From assembly GCA_017479705.1 (NCBI GenBank), contig JAFVCA010000005.1:1-64000 (forward strand): a stretch of DNA of 64,000 nt, read 5' to 3'. Below are positions 43,034 to 50,383 of the stretch, in pieces. Numbering within the stretch: the first letter of the stretch is position 1; every line of letters begins with the position of its first letter. Position numbers and translations under genes: made by a program. A model generated the notes under the pieces. It worked only from the letters and a program-made list of their open reading frames with translations, had not been told where the DNA came from and made no database searches. The stretch comes from Bacteroidales bacterium. Its GTDB lineage: Bacteria > Bacteroidota > Bacteroidia > Bacteroidales > P3.

Positions 43034-44131
43034 ATGAGAATAAGTGTGCCATACGTGGTGGCGGGGCCTTGCAGTGCCGAGAGCCGCGAGCAAATGGAGT
43101 CTGTTTGCGTGGCTTTGGCACGAATGCCGCAAGTGTCGATGGTGCGTTGCGGGGTGTGGAAACCGCGCACGCGACCGGGAGGCTTTGAGGGCTGCGGTGA
43201 GAACGCTTTGCGGTGGATTGCTGACATTAGGCGGCAGATGGCAGATGTGAAGAGGGAGAACGGAGCCGGGGTATTGCAGTTCTGCTGCGAGGTGGCACGC
43301 ACGGAGCATGTGGAGTTGGCAGTGCGTTATGGCATGGATGCTGTTTGGTTGGGTGCCCGCACCACGGCGAACCCATTCATGGTGCAGGAGCTGACGGAAG
43401 CTCTGCGGGGAACGGGATTGCTGGTGATGGTGAAGAACGCGCCGAGTCCCGACGTGAGGTTGTGGATGGGTGCCATTGAGCGTTGCCTAAGAGTAGGAGT
43501 GAGGGAGGTTGTGGCCGTGCACCGAGGGTTTGACATCTTCAGGAACGAGGGGCTGAGGAATAGCCCCCTGTGGGAGGTGCCGATAGAGTTGCGGCGGCAG
43601 ATGCCTGAAATACCGATATTGTGCGATCCGAGCCATATCGCCGGAAGGCGTGAACCGATAGCCTCCCTTGCGCAGACAGCGTTGGACCTGGGTTTTGAGG
43701 GGTTGATGATAGAGACGCATCCCTGCCCGGAGAGGGCTCTCACGGACAGTGAGCAGCAGTTGACTCCGGCACAGCTGGCCGAGTTGTTGCGAAGTTTGGT
43801 GGTGAGGAGCACGGACAGCGTGGTGGCCGACGAGGAGTTGCGCGTGCTGCGCGAACAGATTGACCAGATTGACAGCGAGGTGCTGCAACTGCTGGCAGCC
43901 CGCAGCAGGGTGGCGGAGCGCATAGCCCGCGTGAAGAGGGAGGGTAACCTGGCCGTCTTCCAGCCCAAACGATGGGATGCCGTGCTGCATGACAGGATGG
44001 TACAGGGACAGGAGCAGGGGCTCAGCGAGGAGTTTGTGAGGGGGATTTTCGAACGTATACACGCCGAGAGCGTCAGGGTGCAGGAGAAGGCGATAGGTCA
44101 GCCTGACGCGGAAGCAGAACGGAGAGAATGA
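43034..44131 (+). CDS. DAHP synthase fused to chorismate mutase (type II)
   Basis: This 365-residue bifunctional enzyme covers the first step of the shikimate pathway (erythrose 4-phosphate plus phosphoenolpyruvate) and the branch step from chorismate to prephenate. The N-domain is a type I-beta DAHP synthase: AGPCSAES (10-17), KPRTRPGGFEG (43-53), LWLGAR-like VWLGARTTANP, MVKNAPSPD, CDPSHIAGRRE, METHPCPERAL-like IETHPCPERAL. The C-domain from about 270 is AroQ-type chorismate mutase (LRVLREQIDQIDSEVLQLLA...RVAERIARVK). The order is opposite to the Bacillus fusion and is the one I know from Bacteroidota. The ATG at 43034 is used; a longer frame from 42947 begins inside the terminator. Confidence 0.92.
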   Translation: MRISVPYVVAGPCSAESREQMESVCVALARMPQVSMVRCGVWKPRTRPGGFEGCGENALRWIADIRRQMADVKRENGAGVLQFCCEVARTEHVELAVRYGMDAVWLGARTTANPFMVQELTEALRGTGLLVMVKNAPSPDVRLWMGAIERCLRVGVREVVAVHRGFDIFRNEGLRNSPLWEVPIELRRQMPEIPILCDPSHIAGRREPIASLAQTALDLGFEGLMIETHPCPERALTDSEQQLTPAQLAELLRSLVVRSTDSVVADEELRVLREQIDQIDSEVLQLLAARSRVAERIARVKREGNLAVFQPKRWDAVLHDRMVQGQEQGLSEEFVRGIFERIHAESVRVQEKAIGQPDAEAERRE

Positions 44132-44154
44132 CAATTGTTTAACACTATAAAGAG

Positions 44155-44715
44155 ATGAAGATTCGTTTTTTGAAACTGAAGGACTGGCTGCTGATGACGG
44201 TGATGGGCATGATGGGACTGACCGCATGCCACAGCACCAAAGAGGCGGCACAGAACCCCGTGGCTCCGGAGCCCGAGAAGGAGGTGGTGAACCCCCGCGA
44301 CGAGATGGCTCTGATGTACGGCGTGCCCACAATGGACTATGTGTTGAAGGGCCGTGTAATCAACACTGAGGGCAAGGGCGTTGAGGGGATGCAGGTAATC
44401 CTGGTGAACACGAAGGTGGACCTCTCGCCTGAGGAGATGTACGAGGACAACAAGATGGTGCAAGACTACATCAAGGAGGCTTCGGACACGACCGATGCCG
44501 AGGGTTACTTCACTTGCCACATGCAGGATTTTCCCACCGATGTGCACCACGTGATAGTGCGCGACATTGACGGCGAGAGAAACGGTGCCTACGTAGACCA
44601 GATGGTGCCGGTGAATTTTGCCGAGGGCGAGCAGAGCGGCGAACGCAAGGGCTGGCGCTTAGGCACCCGCACCAAGGATGTGGACATCACGGTGCTGAAG
44701 AAATCGGAGAGATAG
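44155..44715 (+). CDS. Putative lipoprotein of the rSAM/lipoprotein system
   Basis: This 186-residue lipoprotein has signal MKIRFLKLKDWLLMTVMGMM with lipid on Cys25 (LTAC). Residues 45-60 read NPRDEMALMYGVPTMDY, followed by a carboxypeptidase-regulatory-like Ig fold (VLKGRVINTEGKGVEGMQVI ... TTDAEGYFTCHM ... DVHHVIVRDIDGE). This matches the lipoproteins always found next to one family of radical-SAM enzymes in Bacteroidota (I recall the TIGRFAM names lipo_with_rSAM and rSAM_w_lipo). The enzyme follows at 44786. It is presumably the substrate or partner; the modification is not known to me. One cysteine (in FTCHM) lies in the Ig domain. Confidence 0.85.
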   Translation: MKIRFLKLKDWLLMTVMGMMGLTACHSTKEAAQNPVAPEPEKEVVNPRDEMALMYGVPTMDYVLKGRVINTEGKGVEGMQVILVNTKVDLSPEEMYEDNKMVQDYIKEASDTTDAEGYFTCHMQDFPTDVHHVIVRDIDGERNGAYVDQMVPVNFAEGEQSGERKGWRLGTRTKDVDITVLKKSER

Positions 44716-44716
44716 C

Positions 44717-44767
44717 GGCACCCTGAGTGCCGGAGCGTGCGCCCGTGGGCAGACTGCTGCCTACGGG
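44717..44767 (+). other. Two hairpins between the lipoprotein and radical-SAM genes
   Basis: GGCAC/GTGCC (44717-44731) and CCCGTGGGCAG/CTGCCTACGGG (44742-44767, one G-T wobble, 4-nt loop). No T-run follows, so partial termination or mRNA stabilisation of the lipoprotein message is more likely than full termination. Confidence 0.6.
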
Positions 44768-44785
44768 GGCTTAGAGATTGTTGCT

Positions 44786-45838
44786 ATGAAGGATTTGAAA
44801 CAAGAGGTGTGGCGTATGTATCGCCATAACCAAGCCAAGTTGCATCCGCTGCGGACATTGTTTTGGGAGTGTACGCTGCGGTGCAACATGCACTGCCGCC
44901 ACTGCGGGAGCGACTGCAAGGTGAGTACCACGACGCCGGACATGCCTGCCAAGGACTTTTTCAAAGCCATTGACGACATTACGCCCCACGTCAATCCCCA
45001 CGAGGTGTTTGTCATCTTTACGGGTGGCGAGGCACTGCTGCGGCCGGACTTGGAGGACTGTGGGCTGGAGCTGTATCGACGCGGTTTCCCCTGGGGGGTG
45101 GTGAGCAACGGGTATCTGCTGGATGAAACTCGGTTGGAACGTCTGCTGGACAGCGGCATGCACTCGGTGGCCATCAGCCTTGACGGCTTGGAAGAGGAGC
45201 ACAACTGGATGCGGCAGATGAAAGGCAGTTTCAGCCATGCAAGCAAGGCTATCGGGCTGCTGGGACGAACCCCTGAGGTGTTGTGGGATGTGGTGACCTG
45301 TGTCAATCCGCGCAACTATGGGCAGCTGGAACAGATTAAGGAGCATCTCATTGCGTTGGGCACCAAACGATGGCGCCTGTTTGCCATATTTCCCATGGGC
45401 AGGGCTGCCAATGACCCCGAGCTGCAGTTGGACGACGAGATGTTCACCGGGGTTCTGGACTTTGTGAAGCGCACCCGCGAGGAGGGGAGAATTGCGTGCA
45501 ACTATGCCTGTGAAGGATATTTGGGTCCGTATGAGCGACAGGTTCGCGACAATTATTTCTATTGCCGGGCGGGCATAGAGGTGGCATCGGTGCTGTGCGA
45601 CGGCAGCATATCGGGCTGCACAAGTATCCGCAGCAATATGCACCAAGGCAATATCTACAAGGACAACCTTTGGGAGGTTTGGGAGAATCGTTTTGAACAG
45701 TACCGCAACCGCAAGTGGACGCGCAAAGGAGTGTGCAAGGATTGCAAGGTGTGGCGTTACTGCGAGGGGAACGGCTTGCACCTCTATGACGACAAGGGGG
45801 AACTGCTGTCATGCAGTCTGCACCGCATCAAACAGTAG
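44786..45838 (+). CDS. Radical SAM/SPASM enzyme of the rSAM/lipoprotein system
   Basis: This 350-residue enzyme has the SAM-cluster motif C-x3-C-x2-C (Cys33, 37, 40 in CNMHCRHC), flanked by extra cysteines 29 and 44, then FTGGEALLRPD (GGE motif) and AISLDGLEEEHNWMR. The C-terminal SPASM region has CRAGIEVASVLCDGSISGC and CKDCKVWRYCEGNGLHL plus a late LLSCS cysteine, enough for two auxiliary iron-sulfur clusters. SPASM enzymes modify peptides or proteins, so the adjacent lipoprotein is the obvious candidate target. The gene overlaps the convergent aroK by 11 bp at the 3' end. Confidence 0.92.
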   Translation: MKDLKQEVWRMYRHNQAKLHPLRTLFWECTLRCNMHCRHCGSDCKVSTTTPDMPAKDFFKAIDDITPHVNPHEVFVIFTGGEALLRPDLEDCGLELYRRGFPWGVVSNGYLLDETRLERLLDSGMHSVAISLDGLEEEHNWMRQMKGSFSHASKAIGLLGRTPEVLWDVVTCVNPRNYGQLEQIKEHLIALGTKRWRLFAIFPMGRAANDPELQLDDEMFTGVLDFVKRTREEGRIACNYACEGYLGPYERQVRDNYFYCRAGIEVASVLCDGSISGCTSIRSNMHQGNIYKDNLWEVWENRFEQYRNRKWTRKGVCKDCKVWRYCEGNGLHLYDDKGELLSCSLHRIKQ

Positions 45839-46337
45839 TAGGCCTGAGCAGCCGGACCAGCTGGTCGAGATCTGGGTCGTCGGCAGGAAAGATAATCTGA
45901 GCTTTTTGATAGTAAACCATCCGCTGGGCAAGTTGCTGGCGGATATGGTCGTTGCGCTCGTTGGCAGTCATACCGGCCAGTACGGGACGTACCTTTTTGG
46001 ATGCTGCGGCACGCCGCAAAAGGGTTTCGGGACTCACGTCGAAGTAGACGGATGTGCCGTGATGGTTTATCCACTGCATGTTGTCGAAGTGGCAGGGGGT
46101 GCCACCGCCGGTGGAGATGACAATGTCGTCCTGGTCGGCAGTGGCATGCAGCAGTTTCTGCTCTATTTTTCGGAACGCCTCTTCGCCATACCGTTTGAAG
46201 AAGATGGGTATGGTGGTGTGGAACGTGTATTCAAACACTTGGTCGAGGTCGGCCCACTGGTAGCCCAGCCGCAGGGCCAGCTTGTGCCCGACGGTGGTCT
46301 TGCCGCTGTACATGTAGCCTAAGAGATAGATGCGCAT
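45828..46337 (-). CDS. aroK: Shikimate kinase
   Basis: This 169-residue cytoplasmic kinase phosphorylates shikimate at the 3-hydroxyl. P-loop GYMYSGKTT is at 7-15; shikimate contacts are DLDQVFEYTF (Asp-x-Asp-like), FFKRYGEEAFRKIE and VISTGGGTPC; the lid carries KVRPVLAGM. The ATG at 46337 is chosen; the frame upstream to 46559 is low-complexity and overlaps the DUF4249 gene. Four bp separate it from that gene. Its last 11 bp overlap the 3' end of the radical-SAM gene on the other strand. Confidence 0.95.
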   Translation of the reverse strand: MRIYLLGYMYSGKTTVGHKLALRLGYQWADLDQVFEYTFHTTIPIFFKRYGEEAFRKIEQKLLHATADQDDIVISTGGGTPCHFDNMQWINHHGTSVYFDVSPETLLRRAAASKKVRPVLAGMTANERNDHIRQQLAQRMVYYQKAQIIFPADDPDLDQLVRLLRPTTV

Positions 46338-46341
46338 GGGC

Positions 46342-47289
46342 TTACTTGTGGCGGCGTGTGGTGTCGTTCTCGTTGACGATGGAATACAAGGGGAAAGTGC
46401 GGCGGGCATTGCCGGCAAAGATGCCGAGGGCTCCCGAAACGTTGCTGTATACGGGCGCGGGCTCGGTGATGAGCTGGGTGATGCTGGTGGCGTTGGCAAT
46501 GTCCTGGAGGTATTGGTAGCGTTCAGGGGTGACGGTCTCGACGTTGAGGCTGTATTCATGCAGGAAGGTGCCCACCTCGTTGGTGTCGCGCAGCAGGATG
46601 ACCATCATGGTGGTGTTGTGGTTCTGGCCGTCGATGAGTTTGTCCGTGGTGAGCAGCTCTTGGTATAGGTAGCCGCCCAAGGCCTCTGTGGCTGCGGCAG
46701 TGGGGTCGGTGATGCCGCGGTCGAAACAGAAGAAGATGGTGTTGCGGACGGTGTCGATGGTGTCGTAGATGTCGCGATAGGGGATATACCGCGCACCGCT
46801 GTCACGCTGCGAGATGGTGAAACGGTAGTAGTCGTTGTAGTTGGCGTGGTCGTCAATGTTGAAGTTGATGACCATGGTCTTAAACACCGAGTCGCGGATA
46901 AAGGTGTAGGGAGTGCTGATGTTGGGGAGGCGGGGGATGTAGGTGCTTGCCGAAACGTTGCCCGCCGCGGACTGGATGCGGATGCTCAGCTGGTCGTCCT
47001 CCTGGGGCGTGTAGTCGAAGAAGTAGTTGCAGCCCTCCACGCTGATGGGGCGGTATTCCGTCCCGTTGGCGGTGACTACCATGTCCACATCCGCAATGGG
47101 GTGGATGTTGTTGGTGTCGAGGAAAAAGCGGGAATAGGTGTAATTGACAAAGAGCTGTTTCCCTGCCGATGGGATGGCGTTGAGCACAGGCTGCGACTGG
47201 GTTGAGGAGGGGTCGAAGTCTATCACTTTCTCGCATGAGGCGAAAAGCATCAAGGCCGCTATGATTGGAATGATACGATGATTGTTCAT
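46342..47289 (-). CDS. DUF4249 lipoprotein
   Basis: This 315-residue protein has a lipoprotein signal (LMLFASC, Cys19) followed by EKVIDFDPSSTQSQPVLNAI, the typical opening of DUF4249. The body consists of beta strands with LSIRIQSAAGNVSASTYIPR and NYNDYYRFTISQRDSGARYI. DUF4249 proteins are surface lipoproteins always encoded next to a TonB-dependent receptor (here 47328-49748) and may form its extracellular lid or ligand-binding partner. The ligand is unknown. Confidence 0.88.
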   Translation of the reverse strand: MNNHRIIPIIAALMLFASCEKVIDFDPSSTQSQPVLNAIPSAGKQLFVNYTYSRFFLDTNNIHPIADVDMVVTANGTEYRPISVEGCNYFFDYTPQEDDQLSIRIQSAAGNVSASTYIPRLPNISTPYTFIRDSVFKTMVINFNIDDHANYNDYYRFTISQRDSGARYIPYRDIYDTIDTVRNTIFFCFDRGITDPTAAATEALGGYLYQELLTTDKLIDGQNHNTTMMVILLRDTNEVGTFLHEYSLNVETVTPERYQYLQDIANATSITQLITEPAPVYSNVSGALGIFAGNARRTFPLYSIVNENDTTRRHK

Positions 47290-47327
47290 GGGGCTTTATG
47301 TGGTTTGTCTTGAAATGATACTGTTGT

Positions 47328-49748
47328 TTAGAAATAGAGCGTGTAGGCCACCGAGGGGAGGATGGGGAAAATGGAGAGCTGCACCAGTGCCCGGTTGTAG
47401 CCGCGGTAGGTGTAGTCCGAACTGGTGTAGGTCAGGTAGGGGTTGCGCTGGTTGTAGAGGTTGTAGACGCTGAGGTTGATGGTGCGGTGACAGTTTTTGC
47501 GTTTGAAATTACGATGGAAATTCACACTGATGTCGGCACGATGGTAGTTTGGCATGCGGAAGTTGTTGCGGCTTTCCACATGCGACAGCGTGTTGGACAT
47601 GCGTTGGCGGTTCTCGTAGTCCTCCGGGTTTTCCTGTGCAACGGAGTATTTCTGCATGGCCAGGGTGGCCGTGTTGCCTGTGCAGAACACCCATGTGGCA
47701 CTCACGTCAAAGCGGTCGCTGAACTTATATGTCAGCACGATGCTGATGTCGTGCCGACGGTCGTATTTGGCGGGGAATGGCTTGCCTCCGTTCAGGGTCT
47801 GTCCCTCGCGGTTGAAGAGGTGCGTGGTTCGGCTCCATGTGTAGCCTACCCATCCCGTCAAGCGCCCAAAGGTGCGTTGAGCCAGGAACTCCACGCCATA
47901 GGTCCATCCGTCACCCATGCACACCAAGTCTTCCCATCCCGCCGAGGTGCCCAAGGCTGTCGCGCCGTCGCGGTACTCTATCAGGTTGCTCATCCGTTTA
48001 TAATATCCTTCCACGGAGAGGTCCACCACCATCGGTATGGTGTAGAAGGCTCCTGCCGCCACCTGGTGTGCCGTCATAGGCTTGATGCGTTCCGTGGCCG
48101 GTACCCACAGATCTGTGGGCATGCTAATGCCCGTGGTCGAAAGCAAGTGCAGATATTGCGTCATGTAGGCATAACCGACTTTCAGCGACAGGTTCTCGCC
48201 CAGCAGAATGCGCCCCGACACACGGGGTTGCACCGAAGGATAGAACGCCTCTCCTACGGAGAATCCGCTCAGGTGTAGGCCGTAGTTCAGTTTGATATAG
48301 TCGTTGATGCTCCAGTCGTCTTCCACAAAGGCCACCCACTCCCCAGCCGGGACAGTGTCCTCGGTGATGGTGGAATCCATTTTCCACGACTGGTTCATCT
48401 GTATGGAATCGAAATAGTCAATGCTGCCACTGATTACGCTTGGCTGGAACCAGTGCTGAGTGTAGTATGCTCCAAACTGCACACTGTGGTTGGGATTCGG
48501 TGCAAACGTAAAGTCCACACGTCCTGTCAGGTCTTTCACTGTCGACAGGTAGTTGCCGTCCACCGTCGAGGTCTGTTCCGTCCCGTCGGCACGGGGCGTC
48601 ACCTTGTCAATCCCCACCACCATTTTATTCTTGTATTGCGTATACGAAGCGCTCACATTCATAAACAGCTTCGGGCTCAGTTCATAGTTCCACCGCAGGC
48701 CTCCCACCGTGTTGCCCCAGTTGTTGCGGAAGTCTAAATACTGGTCCTCGCTCAGGCTGCTTTCCGTGCGCACGCGCGTGTAAGCATCGTCGTCGCCCAT
48801 ATAGAACATCGCATACAATCGGCTCCTGTCGGAGAACTTATGTGTCAGTTTGCCGTTCAGGTCATAGAAATAGTATCCTGCCGTCAGCTTCGTCTTGCCG
48901 TCGATGTCCGTGGCCATCTTGCGCACCAGCGGTTGCAGCATAAGGTCGGCGTATGTGCGCCGAGCCGACACGCAGAAAGACGTCCTCTCCTTCACTATGG
49001 GACCCTCCACATTCACCTTGGCCGAAATGAAGCCTATCGACGCATTGCCGTGTATCTGCTTGTCGTTGCCGTTGTTCGTCGTCACATCCAGAACGCTCGA
49101 CAGTCTGCCCCCAAAACGGGCGGGGAAGCTCCCCTTGTAAAGCGTCACATTCTTCACTGCGTCGGCATTGAAGGCGGAGAAAAAGCCGCCCAGATGGTTC
49201 ACATTGTACAGCGGTATGCCGTCCAGCAGGAACAGATTCTCGTCAGGGCCGCCGCCGCGCACATACATGCCCCCTGTGCCCTCGTTGCCGCTCTGCACTC
49301 CTGGCAGCAGTTGGATGGCCTTCAGGATGTCCGCCTCGCCAAACAGCACCGGCACAGCCTTGATTTGTTCCACGGGGATTTCTATCGCGCTCATCTGCGA
49401 CGACTCGCGGCTCTGCACCCGCTGTGCCGTCACCACCACCTCCTGCAGCCTGATGCTCGGCTTCAGGGCATAGTTGCGGTTGCGGCCTTGGCTGGCTTTC
49501 ACCGTGTCATAAACTGTCTCGTACCCCACAAACGACACCCTCAGGAGTGCTTCCTTTCCTTTTACCGTCAGCGAGTAGCGGCCGTTGGCATCCGTCGTTG
49601 TCCCCCGTCCGCTTGCCGATTCATACACCGTGGCGCCTATCAGCGTCTCGCCCGACGAGTGGTCGGTCACCGTGCCGCTCACCGTCAGCTGCGCCCCTGC
49701 GGCCAAGGGGATCAACAATAAACACAACAAGTACAATAATCTTCGCAT
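47328..49748 (-). CDS. TonB-dependent receptor with carboxypeptidase-like N-domain
   Basis: This 806-residue outer-membrane receptor has a signal peptide (1-19), a carboxypeptidase-regulatory-like domain (VSGTVTDHSSGETLIGATVY ... VSFVGYETVYDTV, about 22-100) and a plug (VPVLFGEADILKAIQLLPGV, GGMYVRGGGPDENLFLLDGI, ARFGGRLSSVLDV, about 115-225). A barrel follows, ending VQLSIFPILPSVAYTLYF. It is paired with the DUF4249 lipoprotein downstream. The ligand is unknown; this type resembles FecA-like and small-molecule receptors more than SusC. Its start overlaps folK by 37 bp, so translation may be coupled. Confidence 0.92.
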   Translation of the reverse strand: MRRLLYLLCLLLIPLAAGAQLTVSGTVTDHSSGETLIGATVYESASGRGTTTDANGRYSLTVKGKEALLRVSFVGYETVYDTVKASQGRNRNYALKPSIRLQEVVVTAQRVQSRESSQMSAIEIPVEQIKAVPVLFGEADILKAIQLLPGVQSGNEGTGGMYVRGGGPDENLFLLDGIPLYNVNHLGGFFSAFNADAVKNVTLYKGSFPARFGGRLSSVLDVTTNNGNDKQIHGNASIGFISAKVNVEGPIVKERTSFCVSARRTYADLMLQPLVRKMATDIDGKTKLTAGYYFYDLNGKLTHKFSDRSRLYAMFYMGDDDAYTRVRTESSLSEDQYLDFRNNWGNTVGGLRWNYELSPKLFMNVSASYTQYKNKMVVGIDKVTPRADGTEQTSTVDGNYLSTVKDLTGRVDFTFAPNPNHSVQFGAYYTQHWFQPSVISGSIDYFDSIQMNQSWKMDSTITEDTVPAGEWVAFVEDDWSINDYIKLNYGLHLSGFSVGEAFYPSVQPRVSGRILLGENLSLKVGYAYMTQYLHLLSTTGISMPTDLWVPATERIKPMTAHQVAAGAFYTIPMVVDLSVEGYYKRMSNLIEYRDGATALGTSAGWEDLVCMGDGWTYGVEFLAQRTFGRLTGWVGYTWSRTTHLFNREGQTLNGGKPFPAKYDRRHDISIVLTYKFSDRFDVSATWVFCTGNTATLAMQKYSVAQENPEDYENRQRMSNTLSHVESRNNFRMPNYHRADISVNFHRNFKRKNCHRTINLSVYNLYNQRNPYLTYTSSDYTYRGYNRALVQLSIFPILPSVAYTLYF

Positions 49749-50230
49749 TCTAATAATAATTGGGATATACTTTTCTTCAAAACAGGGTGTACCAATGTCG
49801 GGGCGATGTCGTTCAGCGGTTGCAGCACAAAACGGCGCTCATGCATGCGCGGGTGGGGGATGGTCAGGTCGGGCAGGTCAATCACCTCGTCGTCCATCAG
49901 TATCAGGTCAATGTCAATGGGGCGGCTGCTGTACACGCGCGCGCCCTCTTGCGTGCCTTCTGGTGTCCCTCGGCGGCGGCCCAGTTGCCGCTCAATGTCA
50001 AGGCACACTCTCAGGCATTCATGCGCTCCCAGAGGCGTCTCCACCTTCAAGGCCATATTCAGGAAGGGCAGTGTCTCTGTACTGTCGAAGGTGCCCCAAG
50101 GGTCGGTCTCATATATCTGGGAACAAGCAACAACAGACCCGATACGTTCACGTATCGAGTCTGTTGCAGCAGTTAGCATCTGTTGGCGGTCTCCTTGATT
50201 GCCGCCAATCAGTAGGTAGAGGTTCGACAT
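49712..50230 (-). CDS. folK: HPPK: 2-amino-4-hydroxy-6-hydroxymethyldihydropteridine pyrophosphokinase
   Basis: This 172-residue cytoplasmic enzyme transfers pyrophosphate from ATP to the pterin alcohol in folate synthesis. Motifs: LYLLIGGNQGDR (4-15), YETDPWG, FLNMALKVET, the magnesium and ATP signature SRPIDIDLILMDDEVI and IPHPRMHERRFVLQPLNDIAP. It is slightly longer than the usual 160; the Cys-rich last residues lie in the overlap with the TonB receptor gene. Its ATG overlaps the stop of a 31-codon ORF (TAATG), so translation is probably coupled. Confidence 0.95.
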   Translation of the reverse strand: MSNLYLLIGGNQGDRQQMLTAATDSIRERIGSVVACSQIYETDPWGTFDSTETLPFLNMALKVETPLGAHECLRVCLDIERQLGRRRGTPEGTQEGARVYSSRPIDIDLILMDDEVIDLPDLTIPHPRMHERRFVLQPLNDIAPTLVHPVLKKSISQLLLECEDYCTCCVYC

Positions 50231-50325
50231 TACTTCACCTCGGTGAAAACAACATCTAAGTTGGGAGCCGTGCCGGTAGTGTCGGTACCCATTATGCTAC
50301 CGAAGTCAATAACATTCTTTTTCAT
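50230..50325 (-). CDS. 31-residue ORF coupled to folK
   Basis: ATG (complement 50323-50325) to TAA (complement 50230-50232). The peptide begins MKKNVIDFGSIMGTDTTGTA and ends DVVFTEVK. The stop shares a base with the folK start (TAATG), the upstream region is A-rich (AAAAAAAGAGAAAAA), as in well-translated genes of this phylum, and the codons are ordinary. It could be a leader peptide that loads ribosomes onto folK, a small functional peptide or a precursor. No family is recognised, and similar text elsewhere in the window is not seen. Confidence 0.55.
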   Translation of the reverse strand: MKKNVIDFGSIMGTDTTGTAPNLDVVFTEVK

Positions 50326-50383
50326 TTTTTCTCTTTTTTTAGTTGTTAATATTAGTGATTATTGATAGCTTCCAATGTAAGGT

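Noticed and set aside
46338-46559. N-terminal extension of shikimate kinase
   Set aside because: It is Pro/Ser/Thr-rich and antisense-like, overlaps the DUF4249 gene and is not found in the family.
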